Assembly (NCBI GenBank): GCA_019638675.1
Contig: JAHBTE010000001.1
Span: 1,830,605-1,894,604, forward strand
Direction of reading: 5' to 3'
DNA: 64,000 bases
DNA from: Fimbriimonadaceae bacterium
GTDB taxonomy: Bacteria > Armatimonadota > Fimbriimonadia > Fimbriimonadales > Fimbriimonadaceae
Below the pieces are notes generated by a model. That model was not told where the DNA came from, did not search any database, and worked only from the letters and a program-made list of their open reading frames with translations. Each line of letters begins with the position of its first letter. Positions within the stretch are counted from its first letter, which is position 1. Position numbers and translations under genes: made by a program. Positions 49,134-57,912 of the stretch are shown in pieces.

Positions 49134-51233
49134 CTAAGCTACCGATGCGCTGAAATCAGAATCTTGCGTGATCTGACCGACGAATTCAACTTCGGCGTTC
49201 GAACTGACCTCATTGTAGGCAATCACCGGAACATGCAAGCCATTGCGCTCCAAATGCTTGCGAAGTGGAAGCCGAATCTGTGTGCTGCAAAGAACGATTG
49301 GAGAGACGCCGCTACTATTCGCTTGGTCTACCGCAGATTGAACATCATCCACCACTTGCTTGCCCAAGGCTGGTTCCATGGCAAGGGTGACTCCGCCCGC
49401 CGTATGTTGCACCGATTCGCCGATTTGGTGCTCCAGAACTGGTTCCAAGGTGATGCAACACAGCTTTCCAGAATCATCTGAGAACTGCCGCGTGATGGTG
49501 CGGGCAATAGAAGCTCGGACAAGTTCGCCCATTTGCTCCATATCTTTGATGCGTCCGGCAAAGTCGGTCATCGTTTCCAGAATCGTAACCATGTCGCGGA
49601 TTGGCACTCGCTCTCGGAGAAGGTGCTGAAGAACTTTTTGAACGTCGCCTGGCGTGATTCCCATCGGTTCGAGTTCGCTCACAACTGTTTCGTTTAGAGT
49701 CTTGGTGTTCTCCACGAGTTTGGTCGTTTCTTGCCGGGTGAGCAGTTCGCTTGCGTGGTTTTTAATGACCTCGGTGAGGTGAGTGGTCATCATCGCGGCT
49801 GGCTCGACGACGGTATAGCCATTACGCTCAGCCATTTCCTGCATGCCTGGCTCGATCCAGAGCGCGTTGAGACCAAAAACAGGTTCTTTAGTTGGCGTTC
49901 CCGCAATGGGATGAATCACCGCGCCACTATCAATAGCAAGAAGCTCGTTCGGATAAGCGGTTGCTTGAGCCACGGTTTCGCCGCGGACTTTAAGCACGTA
50001 TTCATTCGGCTTCAGCGCCGCATTGTCTCGAATCCGAACGCTGGGCATCACGTAGCCAAGTTCGACCGCGACTTGACGTCTGGTTGCGCCGACTCGGTCA
50101 GCAAGATCGCCACCCGCCCGCACATCGGCAAGCTTAGTGAGCGAATATCCGATTTCGATTTCGATCGGGTCAACCCCGACCAGCGCCAGCACTTGCTCTG
50201 GCCCAACCGGAACTTCGGGAGCAACTTCCACCGGAGCAACTGCTTCTGGCTCAGGTTCGCCCGAAGCCATGCGTTTGAAAGATGGATTTTTTTCTGAAAG
50301 CCGACTCAGGGCAATAAGAGCACCGCCGATCATCAAAAAGATCATGGTGGGGAAGCCAGGAACGAACGCAAACAGTACCATTGCACCGCCTGCAACTCCT
50401 AGAACGCGAGGCTGGTTCAGCAACTGGCCGAACATGGTTCCTGCCATGCCGGTTTCCTGACCGTTCCGGGTAACGAGCAAGCCGCTGGCGGTTGAAATCA
50501 AAAGTGCTGGGATTTGGCTGACCATGCCTTCACCCACGCTGAGCATGGCGTAGGTGCTGAGAATCGTCATGATGTCGCCTTCGCCACGGGTGAACCCCAT
50601 GATGAACCCACCAATGATGTTGACCAGGATGATAAGCAAGCTGGCGATGGCGTCGCCTTTTACAAACTTAGAAGCACCATCCATCGCACCGTAGAAGTCG
50701 GCTTCGGCTTTGACTGCTTTTCGCCGGGTACGGGCTTGGTCTTCGTCAATCAATCCGCTGGCCAGGTCAGCATCAATCGCCATTTGTTTACCGGGCATCG
50801 CATCCAAGGTAAATCGAGCGACAACTTCTGAAACCCGGGTCGAACCGTTTGTGATAACCACAAACTGGACGATCATCAGGATGATAAAGCTAATGAACCC
50901 GACGACGAAGTTTCCGCCGAGAACGAATTCACCAAAGGTTTGAATCACGTGTCCCGCTGAACCTGAACCTAAAATGAGTTTGGTCGCGGCAATACTCAGG
51001 GCGACCCGTAAAAGCGTTGTGACAACGAGCAGGGAAGGGAAAACACTAAAGTGGAGCGGTTCCTTTACGTTGACCGCAGTGAGCATGATCACCACCGCGC
51101 TTGCCATGGTGATAACAAGGCCAAGGTCAACCAGGATTTCTGGCAAGGGAAGAATGAGCATCCCAACGATCAGGATCATGCCCACACCGAGTAGCAAGTC
51201 GGTATTCTTGAGCACCTTGGCGACGTTGTTCAT
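49134..51233 (-). CDS. flhA: Flagellar biosynthesis protein FlhA
   Basis: FlhA is the export gate of the flagellar type III secretion system. The 699-residue protein has eight membrane helices, the FHIPEP-type loop with TLDAMPGKQMAIDADLASGLID and RRKAVKAEADFYGAMDGASKFVKGDAIA near 145-205, and a C-terminal cytoplasmic ring domain (residues 340-690) with TREVVENTK-like QETTKLVENTKTLNETVVSELEPMGITPGDVQKVLQHLL. Type III injectisome SctV is the alternative, but FlhA-like length and motifs favour flagella. No other flagellar gene is in the window. Confidence 0.93.
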   Translation of the reverse strand: MNNVAKVLKNTDLLLGVGMILIVGMLILPLPEILVDLGLVITMASAVVIMLTAVNVKEPLHFSVFPSLLVVTTLLRVALSIAATKLILGSGSAGHVIQTFGEFVLGGNFVVGFISFIILMIVQFVVITNGSTRVSEVVARFTLDAMPGKQMAIDADLASGLIDEDQARTRRKAVKAEADFYGAMDGASKFVKGDAIASLLIILVNIIGGFIMGFTRGEGDIMTILSTYAMLSVGEGMVSQIPALLISTASGLLVTRNGQETGMAGTMFGQLLNQPRVLGVAGGAMVLFAFVPGFPTMIFLMIGGALIALSRLSEKNPSFKRMASGEPEPEAVAPVEVAPEVPVGPEQVLALVGVDPIEIEIGYSLTKLADVRAGGDLADRVGATRRQVAVELGYVMPSVRIRDNAALKPNEYVLKVRGETVAQATAYPNELLAIDSGAVIHPIAGTPTKEPVFGLNALWIEPGMQEMAERNGYTVVEPAAMMTTHLTEVIKNHASELLTRQETTKLVENTKTLNETVVSELEPMGITPGDVQKVLQHLLRERVPIRDMVTILETMTDFAGRIKDMEQMGELVRASIARTITRQFSDDSGKLCCITLEPVLEHQIGESVQHTAGGVTLAMEPALGKQVVDDVQSAVDQANSSGVSPIVLCSTQIRLPLRKHLERNGLHVPVIAYNEVSSNAEVEFVGQITQDSDFSASVA

Positions 51234-51353
51234 GCGAGTTCAAATGGGCGTAATTTCCGCCTATGGATAGCTTCGGTAGATTTGCGAGGAAACTTGAGGG
51301 CTGAACCCAGGAACAAATAAGATTGTCAATATGTTGCAAAGCTCAAGGTACAA

Positions 51354-51911
51354 ATGGGTGATACAACTATGAGCGCTAAGAATTTGGGCCAATGGCGAGA
51401 CAAGTATCAACTTGTACTGTGTACGATCCTTTGCCTGGTTTCTGGATATCTGAGTGGGATATTGTTTTTGCCGTTCTTTGGGTTTTTTATGCCAGGAGTG
51501 ATATTCGGCATAGCTTGGGGGGTAACCGTATTCAGAAGCTTTGGTCGAATCCTGGCCTTCTCTGTTGTATCAGGCTTTATCTATTTTCTTGCCTATGAAA
51601 TCGCGGTTTCCGGAATATATTCAGGAAGGGAAGTGAGTTTTTATCTGGCGTCACTCTTCGGGGCAGTTATGCTTTCGATAGTCTGTTATCTGATTAATCA
51701 CATTGAGATTAATTGGGTAATCGTATTGGTGATTGGCCTCATTGCACTTGCCTGTACTCCTACAATGCACATTGGCAACAGTCCAATGGCTTTATTTATC
51801 GTATGGCAAACAGTGGTTGGAGTGGCATTGAGTGGATTGATTGTTACAAAAACGCAAGCGAATGAGATCGGGTCAACGCCCGTGGTGGAATCGATCCTTG
51901 AAGAGCAGTGA
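51354..51911 (+). CDS. Membrane protein of unknown function
   Basis: The 185-residue product has five or six membrane helices spaced from about residue 20 to 165, short loops, and a soluble acidic tail (STPVVESILEEQ). No family is recognised. Starts at 51354 and 51369 are both possible; the first has AAGG upstream. It is followed by the DUF1905 gene on the same strand after 38 bases. Confidence 0.65.
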   Translation: MGDTTMSAKNLGQWRDKYQLVLCTILCLVSGYLSGILFLPFFGFFMPGVIFGIAWGVTVFRSFGRILAFSVVSGFIYFLAYEIAVSGIYSGREVSFYLASLFGAVMLSIVCYLINHIEINWVIVLVIGLIALACTPTMHIGNSPMALFIVWQTVVGVALSGLIVTKTQANEIGSTPVVESILEEQ

Positions 51912-51949
51912 AATTCCTCTTGACCGGAGTATTCTAAAACGAAGCAAGC

Positions 51950-52495
51950 ATGGCGAAAACCACCTCTCTGATCAAATTCCAAGCCGAACTTCACCGCCCA
52001 GCCGAAGGCGGGGAGTGGATTTTCTTGCGACTGCCGCAGTCCGCGAGCGATCAACTGCCAACCCGAAGCATGTGCTCGGTGGAAGGCATGATCAACGGAT
52101 TTGAATTTGTGACCACACTCCAACCGGACGGGGAAGGCGGGCACTGGCTGAAAGCCGAACCCAAACTCAGTAAAGCGGCAAAGATTCAGACTGGCGACGT
52201 GGTGGAACTCGAAATCGCGCCGACCGAAGTGGAGCCAGAGCCAGAGGTTCCTGACGATCTGCAAGCCGCGCTCGCCGCATCGCCAGAAGCAACTACGGTC
52301 TGGGAGAAAACCACACCCCTCGCCCGCCGTGACTGGATTTTTTGGATGACCACTGGCAAAAAGGCCGAAACCCGCGGCATCCGGCTAGAAAAAATGATCG
52401 ACATGCTCAGCAAAGGCAAAAAGCGGATCTGTTGCTTCGACCGCTCGGGGCAGTACAGCAACAGTCTCAGTTGCCCGATTCCTGCCGAAGATTAA
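51950..52495 (+). CDS. DUF1905 / YdeI-like protein
   Basis: The 181-residue protein has an N-terminal DUF1905 domain (FQAELHRPAEGGEWIFLRLP, RSMCSVEGMINGFEFVTTLQPDGEGGHWL) followed by a YdeI/OmpD-associated C-terminal helix set (DDLQAALAASPEATTVWEKTTPLARRDWIFWMTTGKKAETR, with the REYVxWI-like core). The family is linked to bacteriocin protection in some annotations, without firm proof. It has TATTCT 14 bases before the start. Its stop interlocks with the convergent membrane protein gene. Confidence 0.88.
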   Translation: MAKTTSLIKFQAELHRPAEGGEWIFLRLPQSASDQLPTRSMCSVEGMINGFEFVTTLQPDGEGGHWLKAEPKLSKAAKIQTGDVVELEIAPTEVEPEPEVPDDLQAALAASPEATTVWEKTTPLARRDWIFWMTTGKKAETRGIRLEKMIDMLSKGKKRICCFDRSGQYSNSLSCPIPAED

Positions 52496-53481
52496 CCTAC
52501 TGCCTTCGGTTTACTTTTCCACGACTTTATATAAGGGAACACATCGCTAGAAACCAGGTGAACCGCCACCCACAAAGTGAACCACTGAATCCCGAAAATC
52601 GGCGTGAGCCAGCCGAATTCCTGGCGGTGGGCGATGAGGTACCCGAGCGCGATAAACGCAATGTTCACAAGCAGAATCAGGAGCGGCGTGAGGAAAATAT
52701 CCTTTGATTTATTGCGGGCGTTGGCCACAAAGTAGCTTCCGAAGTAGTGGAAATAGCTGCCTCCCGCGATGTGGAGCACGTAAACCCCGGTGAGAAATAT
52801 CTGCCCTCCGTAACGACTGACGGTTCCCCAAACCATGGCTTCGGCGATAAAGAACAACGCGAGTAATGGACTGCGCGCATCGCCGGAGAGTAGGTTCTTC
52901 CAGCCGCCCATTATCAGCACCATCAACCCAAGGAACGACGAGACTCCCCATAGAACCCACGGGCGGGAGTTCACATCCCAAACGTTGAGCAGCACAATGC
53001 TGAGCCAAGTAAACGAAACAAGCGCTTGGTACGAAGTCACCCAGCGGGCGAAGATCGGCTCGTTGGCGATGTATTTGCCTTCAAAAGCTTGTTCGGCTTT
53101 GATGAAGTGGTCAATAAAATAAACCCATACAATCGCTCCGAACAAGGCGACGCCAATCGCCGACCGTGCCGCCAGCATGGCGGCAATGATCAGGATCAGC
53201 GAACCTATGTAGGCCAGGATTCGCCCGCTTTTCACCTCGTCTTGAATCCGGGTGAGAGCACTGCTTTGACCTCGAAATGCAAACACAAAATGCGCCCATC
53301 CCGCCCAGGCCACGCAAGCGTAGACGTTCAGAACTTCGGCGGAAAGTTGGTCGGAAAGCCCCTTGCCGTGGGTGGGGGGCACTAACGCAAACGGCAATGC
53401 AAAGGTCAGGCCGATTGCTAAAAACGTGAGGCCCAAAACAACTGCAGGCTGCGCAGGTGATCGAGTCGCGGTCTCCGCCAT
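52492..53481 (-). CDS. Multi-pass membrane protein of unknown function
   Basis: The 329-residue product has about nine hydrophobic helices and an aromatic-rich core with HFVFAFRGQ, WVYFIDHFIKAEQAFEGKYIA and YVLHIAGGSYFHYFGSYFVANARN. The paired His residues in membrane helices could bind a cofactor, but the family is not recognised. TAAACT lies eleven bases before the ATG. Confidence 0.7.
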   Translation of the reverse strand: MAETATRSPAQPAVVLGLTFLAIGLTFALPFALVPPTHGKGLSDQLSAEVLNVYACVAWAGWAHFVFAFRGQSSALTRIQDEVKSGRILAYIGSLILIIAAMLAARSAIGVALFGAIVWVYFIDHFIKAEQAFEGKYIANEPIFARWVTSYQALVSFTWLSIVLLNVWDVNSRPWVLWGVSSFLGLMVLIMGGWKNLLSGDARSPLLALFFIAEAMVWGTVSRYGGQIFLTGVYVLHIAGGSYFHYFGSYFVANARNKSKDIFLTPLLILLVNIAFIALGYLIAHRQEFGWLTPIFGIQWFTLWVAVHLVSSDVFPYIKSWKSKPKAVG

Positions 53482-53908
53482 ATGTTAGTTACAGTTTACT
53501 GCGGGGATTGGTTTTCTTGGCCCTATGAAGCTTTATTTGCGGATTAGATTGATAAGTCAAATTCTACGCTTATGCGGGCCTAAGTAATAGTAGCGAACGA
53601 ACTTGCACAACCTGCCGCAGGCTTCTTAGATCCTGCTTGATCCTGTAGTGAGCATGACATTTATGGGTTCCTTACTAGGTGCTCTAAACACTGGATAAGC
53701 CGCATAAAATATGTCAATTAAGCCCGTATTACTTTAAGCAGAAGCCTTTAAATTGGAAAGTCTTTCAAGCGATAAATTACGTTACAGTATGTGCTCTTTG
53801 GCAAGATTTTTATCACTGGAAGCACCGTCGGTCTATACTTGTCGGTATTACACTCACGACAGAGTTCTTTCCATAAGGTTGGGACATTCGTTCTATCATC
53901 ATTTAGTA
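53482..53908. other. Gene-free, A+T-rich stretch
   Basis: I see no gene or RNA in these 427 bases. An open frame at 53753-53974 (73 codons) is rejected because it overlaps the next gene and looks random. The composition matches the adjoining insert rather than the conserved genes, so this is probably the flank of the acquired segment. Confidence 0.5.
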
Positions 53909-54874
53909 TTACATGTGAAATTCCATCTCGATGTCTCTAATCTTAATGAGCATTTCTCCTTGCAATATATGTAGCGAATCTCTGATCCAGTGGTGTTGAG
54001 TTTCCCACGAGGTTATATCTGATGCATCGAATTGATTTGTAAAAATCTCTAGTGCGCTCTGCTCAATTCCACGTTCGATAATTTTGATCCTATCTACGTG
54101 GCTGATTTGAGATCTCAGTTTTTCTCGAAGTGGCTTTTCGTTTCGCCTCAAGGCAACGATCCAATCGTCACCATAATCGTTGAACGGCATAAGGCAAAAA
54201 ACGGAAGATCGGGTTCGTCCAAGTTCACTGGTCGCCCCAAGACGGAAATCTTTTGGGAGAGACTCAAATACTGTAGTTGGCCCTGTCGAAGCGTGCATCG
54301 TACGAATAATGGAATCCTTCGGAAATCTATCCTTTAGCGATTGCCAAAAACTAGCCCACAAGTGTCGATCATCTTTAGCACGCACTAACTTTGCTTGTTT
54401 ACGTAGCTCCCAACGCTTCGGTGCTTCGGCCACTCGAAAGCTGGGAATCCAAGCTGGATCAAGGCCAGGCCTAGTTTCTCGGCTCCAACTCTCTCCCGCA
54501 ATAACGGCAAAATATTTACATTCACTTCTGCCTTCATTAAGCCCTCTCAAATTTGCAAGGTGAACTGGGTCAAATTCCGGTGCTATCCATATCTTACAGG
54601 CTGTATTTTCATCACCGTAACCAAGTATTTGCCCATTATGTTTATGGTCGCTGCGAGTAAATTGAACCTCTATTATTGCATTCTTAAGAGTGCCGCATAC
54701 TTCGCAAAGCATATCGGCTCGGTACTGTTCAAACTTAACCTCCAAGGCGATACATCTTAATGGAAAATCAAGTACATCCTGAAGATAAACCAGGTTTTGT
54801 ATATGCGACAGCCATTTACAAAAGTCGGTCTCTCGACTCCAAACTGCCCGTAGAGATGATGGTACCGGCTCCAT
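53909..54874 (-). CDS. Putative PD-(D/E)XK-type nuclease resembling DUF4268 N-terminal region
   Basis: The 321-residue protein carries IALEVKFEQYRADMLC, then AIIEVQFTRSDHKHNGQILGYG near 66-87, ACKIWIAPEFDPVHLANLRGLNE near 91-113. The order E-x-Q ... DHxHxGQxLxY ... WIAxxFxxxH is that of DUF4268-like predicted nucleases often found near restriction and defence genes. The C-terminal 150 residues are unclear. No helicase or methyltransferase accompanies it. The gene is A+T-rich and isolated, which suggests transfer. Confidence 0.6.
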   Translation of the reverse strand: MEPVPSSLRAVWSRETDFCKWLSHIQNLVYLQDVLDFPLRCIALEVKFEQYRADMLCEVCGTLKNAIIEVQFTRSDHKHNGQILGYGDENTACKIWIAPEFDPVHLANLRGLNEGRSECKYFAVIAGESWSRETRPGLDPAWIPSFRVAEAPKRWELRKQAKLVRAKDDRHLWASFWQSLKDRFPKDSIIRTMHASTGPTTVFESLPKDFRLGATSELGRTRSSVFCLMPFNDYGDDWIVALRRNEKPLREKLRSQISHVDRIKIIERGIEQSALEIFTNQFDASDITSWETQHHWIRDSLHILQGEMLIKIRDIEMEFHM

Positions 54875-55005
54875 AACGTAAGAAAGCTAATCATACCAGG
54901 AGGCAGGCGAACTACAAGATTTTAATTTAGTAAGGGCATAATTAACTTGTCACAAGCTGGTTCGCCATGGATAGCAAAAGAGGCGAATCGTACGGGATGC
55001 GAACA

Positions 55006-55761
55006 TTAACTCAGCAACTCCCGAAGATCGGTGATCGTCACATCCGGAGCAACGGAATTCTCTCCGCGTTCTTCAGGCCTACCAGTCCGCGATGATGGCG
55101 GGACGTCGCTTGGGCGGCGAATCCAAGCTGTTTTCCAACCGTATTCAATCGCCGGAACAATATCGTGTTTGTAGCTGTTGCCCACAAACAGAATCTCTCC
55201 GGGAGGCAGACCGACCGCCTGTTCCGCCATCCGGAAAATTCGCTCATCTGGCTTACCGATTTTGTGTTCGCCTTCGATGAAGATATGCGGGAAGTATTCG
55301 CGGATGTTGAGCTTCTGGATTTCCTGTTGCTGGATATCCGCCGGACCGTTGGTGATGAGCCCGAGAGGGTACTCCTTGGCGAGTTTTTGGATGACTTCTA
55401 ATGCTTCTGGGAAGAGTTCTAGCGCGGCTTGACGCTCCACATGGTAGGTGTGCGAGAGCCGGAAGGCAAGTTCTTCGTCGAAGATGTTGAGCCGCTCGAG
55501 CATCCGGCGCATGAGTTCGACACGAGTGATTTCGCCGCTGGCGCAGTATTTTTCGTACCAGTGGGTTTTGCCGATGGTTTCCACGAAGCTAGAAAACGCG
55601 ATCGCCCATTCGCTGAGCATGGCGTCAGGAGTGCTCCCGTGTTCTGGGTGGTCTTCAAACGCTTTGCGGAGTCCTGCTTTGGCGGCATCCCAGTAGGTGC
55701 AGAGGGTGTCATCGAGGTCAAAATAGATCGCCTTGACACTTTGGAACTGCGGGATGAGCAT
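55006..55761 (-). CDS. HAD-superfamily hydrolase (subfamily IA)
   Basis: The 251-residue phosphatase-like protein has motif I YFDLDDTLCTYWD near 13-25 with the nucleophilic Asp, a helical cap near 25-110, motif II LGLITNGPADIQQQ (Thr), the Lys in KIGKPDERIF, and motif IV ILFVGNSYKHDIVPA. YjjG-like nucleotidase or other small phosphate esters are possible substrates. CATACT lies nine bases before the ATG. Confidence 0.88.
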   Translation of the reverse strand: MLIPQFQSVKAIYFDLDDTLCTYWDAAKAGLRKAFEDHPEHGSTPDAMLSEWAIAFSSFVETIGKTHWYEKYCASGEITRVELMRRMLERLNIFDEELAFRLSHTYHVERQAALELFPEALEVIQKLAKEYPLGLITNGPADIQQQEIQKLNIREYFPHIFIEGEHKIGKPDERIFRMAEQAVGLPPGEILFVGNSYKHDIVPAIEYGWKTAWIRRPSDVPPSSRTGRPEERGENSVAPDVTITDLRELLS

Positions 55762-55860
55762 GCGGCAATAAGTATGGCAGGAAATAAATTTTTTACTTAT
55801 ATACGATAAAATTCGTAATAACGGGAACTGATACGAAAGTTATCGTAGTTATCTATTTTG

Positions 55861-56472
55861 ATGAAACATTTCGCCAAAATCGCATTGATTCTCGCAGTGT
55901 TTGCCTTCACGTGCTCCGGTGCACTTGGTCAAACCGTAAAGACGAATTCGGGAAAGCTGTATCAGCTATTTACTCGGGATGACGTAAAGAAAGATTTGAA
56001 GCTCTCTGCCGACCAGCGCAAGAAAATTGATTCCACGATAGATCGCTTAGAAGCGAAGTACGGGATTGAAAATTCTGGAGGATCACGTAGATCCTCAGGT
56101 CAAGTGAGTTGGGTAGATGACATGGAGCAGGATATCCGCAAAGAGATTCTCCCGTTACTGAGCAAGGCACAGGTGACCCGGCTAGAGCAACTGCGTATTC
56201 AAATTGTGGGAAACAAGGCACTTGCGGAAAAGAAAATCCAAGATAGCCTGAAAATGACGCAAGCCCAGCGCGATAAAGTCAAGAAATTGATTAGTGCGAG
56301 TGAGGAAGATATGAAAGATATTGTTCAAGCCGCTAATGGACAAATCGATTCTAAAGTAATGTCGCAGATCAAGGAAATTTCAGCCCAACTCAACGTTGAT
56401 CTTGGGAAGATTTTGACCGCCGAACAGAAGTCTGCGTTTGAGAAAATGAAAGGGCCGAAGCTCGCTTCGTAG
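55861..56472 (+). CDS. Secreted helical protein, Spy/CpxP-like
   Basis: The 203-residue protein has a signal peptide ending LGQ near residue 24, then mainly helix. Two blocks, LKLSADQRKKIDSTIDRLEAKYG and LKMTQAQRDKVKKLISASEEDMKD, fit the LxLTxxQxxxI repeats seen in periplasmic Spy/CpxP-like chaperones and sensors. ATG 55861 is used (an adjacent TTG at 55858 is in frame). Its 3' end overlaps the convergent BlaR-like gene by 83 bases. Confidence 0.75.
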   Translation: MKHFAKIALILAVFAFTCSGALGQTVKTNSGKLYQLFTRDDVKKDLKLSADQRKKIDSTIDRLEAKYGIENSGGSRRSSGQVSWVDDMEQDIRKEILPLLSKAQVTRLEQLRIQIVGNKALAEKKIQDSLKMTQAQRDKVKKLISASEEDMKDIVQAANGQIDSKVMSQIKEISAQLNVDLGKILTAEQKSAFEKMKGPKLAS

Positions 56473-57412
56473 GATCAGTTGGCTTAACCCGGATGTTCCT
56501 GCTTACATTTAGGGAGGAATGTCCGGGCAATTTTATTTCTGTCGTTGTATTTGGTTTGAGCAGTGGAGCGGCAAATATAAGAGCTCCGATTATAGAGAGC
56601 AGAGCTGGCAGCAACGGACGCCCAGATTTGCTGATTCCAATAGACTTCCATCTTCGGCTTGTTGCGTGACATTGAATTGCAAGAGCGGGAGTTTTCGCGC
56701 GTAACAGAACGATTTGCCGTAGGGTTTCCGCGTAAAAAAGCGGGTCGTTTGTGCTGGCTGTTGCGTCGGCTTCAATTTCTCGCTCTAAGTCAAGTTCGGC
56801 TTTTAGCCAATGAATCGCCGGATGCCACCAGAAGAGAGCGGCAACGATACTGGTTAGAAATGTTCGGTACCAGTGCCGCTGCTTAATGTGTGTGAGTTCG
56901 TGTTTGAGGATAAGCCTGATCTGTGGTTCGGCGAACTGGTCAGTTATTTTTGGATTGATGTAGAGCGTGTTCCCGTAAACCGCAGCGAGTAGTGAGTTCT
57001 TGCTGGTCAAAATAATTTTCGGTGCCTTGGTTTGCAAAGTATCGGCTTCTTCTTTAACGAGTTGCGTAAGTTGGCCTGGAATCTCAGAACTCTTGTTTTG
57101 GCTAAGGAATTTTAGATGACGACATGTAGTTAGCGCGAGAATACAAATACATCCGGGTAGCCATATAGCGGTGAGAAATAAGAATTTTGGTTCGTTGACT
57201 TTGTGAATGGTTGCCCATGGCGCATTTGAAATGATCATCGCCGTCCCTAAAACAAAAGCTAAAACAAGAGATTCGAGGGCTATCTGTCTTGTCCGAGATG
57301 TGCTCGATTTTCGGAGAAATACAATTGGAATACTCAATAAAAAGCCTAGTGCGGCAATGGCAATAACGGAGGACTCTAACCGTTCAAAAAATGTTGAGGG
57401 GAGGACAATCAT
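56390..57412 (-). CDS. BlaR1/MecR1-type M56 membrane metallopeptidase
   Basis: The 340-residue protein has four membrane helices, with the zinc motif LKHELTHIKQRHWY near 168-181 (HExxH) and a distal acidic ligand ELDLEREIEADATA near 205-218. This is the M56 sensor-protease that cleaves BlaI-type repressors. No penicillin-binding sensor domain follows; the C-terminal 85 residues are a basic periplasmic tail. It overlaps (ATGA) the BlaI-type repressor gene. The signal sensed is unknown. The C-terminal 27 codons overlap the convergent gene. Confidence 0.88.
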   Translation of the reverse strand: MIVLPSTFFERLESSVIAIAALGFLLSIPIVFLRKSSTSRTRQIALESLVLAFVLGTAMIISNAPWATIHKVNEPKFLFLTAIWLPGCICILALTTCRHLKFLSQNKSSEIPGQLTQLVKEEADTLQTKAPKIILTSKNSLLAAVYGNTLYINPKITDQFAEPQIRLILKHELTHIKQRHWYRTFLTSIVAALFWWHPAIHWLKAELDLEREIEADATASTNDPLFYAETLRQIVLLRAKTPALAIQCHATSRRWKSIGISKSGRPLLPALLSIIGALIFAAPLLKPNTTTEIKLPGHSSLNVSRNIRVKPTDPTKRASALSFSQTQTSVRRSKSSQDQR

Positions 57413-57822
57413 TCTGAACTTTTCTCCGCGTTATCTTTTTCAGAACGCAATTTTTGGATTGTGCGTTCAAGTTCTGCAAGGTCAGATTCCTTAATAGTTT
57501 TAGGATCAACCGCATGCAATAGCAGGCTCGATGGTGAACCTCGGAATACATCCTGAATAATCTGTGCGATCCAGCTTCGTTTGGATTCTTCTGCCTGCGC
57601 CGAGACCGCATAAACATGACCACGACCCTCTGCCGATCTGGTCAACAAGCCCTTATCAAACATGATCTGAACAGTTTTTAGAACCGTTGTATAAGCAACA
57701 TCGTGGGTCGGCTGGATCAATTCGTGAAGCGATTTAACGCTAGATGCTCCATGCTCGGCAAGGAGTTGCAGAATCCGGGCCTCGGATTTTGTAATCTGCT
57801 GTTTTCCTGGCTTGCGTCCCAT
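57409..57822 (-). CDS. BlaI/MecI/CopY-type transcriptional repressor
   Basis: The 137-residue protein has the winged helix of the family: ITKSEARILQLLAEHGASSVKSLHELIQ, VAYTTVLKTVQIMFDKGLLTRSAEGRGHVYAVSAQAEESKRS near 42-85, and a C-terminal dimerisation part with the cleavable-region helix LLLHAVDPKTIKESDLAELERTIQKL. It should repress its own operon until the M56 protease cuts it. A palindromic AAT(C/T)GTAC(A/G)ATT overlaps its promoter. Confidence 0.93.
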   Translation of the reverse strand: MGRKPGKQQITKSEARILQLLAEHGASSVKSLHELIQPTHDVAYTTVLKTVQIMFDKGLLTRSAEGRGHVYAVSAQAEESKRSWIAQIIQDVFRGSPSSLLLHAVDPKTIKESDLAELERTIQKLRSEKDNAEKSSE

Positions 57823-57830
57823 GAATAGTG

Positions 57831-57842
57831 AATTGTACGATT
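57831..57842 (-). promoter_or_regulatory. Putative BlaI-type operator overlapping the -10 element
   Basis: On the minus strand AATCGTACAATT is an imperfect palindrome (its reverse complement is AATTGTACGATT) and contains TACAAT, nine bases before the repressor ATG. BlaI-family operators contain TACA/TGTA dyads, so this is a plausible autoregulation site. Dyad symmetry is partial, so confidence is low. Confidence 0.35.
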
Positions 57843-57900
57843 TTTATCGGAGTTCGGTTCCTCTAAAGTCCGGGACTCAGGTTAACGTTTGCATCACGCG

Positions 57901-57906
57901 TAAACT
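57901..57906 (+). promoter_or_regulatory. -10-like hexamer TAAACT, leaderless arrangement
   Basis: TAAACT ends exactly six bases before the fumC ATG with no ribosome binding site between. Confidence 0.55.
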
Positions 57907-57912
57907 CAGAGT

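Noticed and set aside
53753-53974. 73-codon plus-strand frame
   Set aside because: It overlaps the putative nuclease gene end and its composition looks random.
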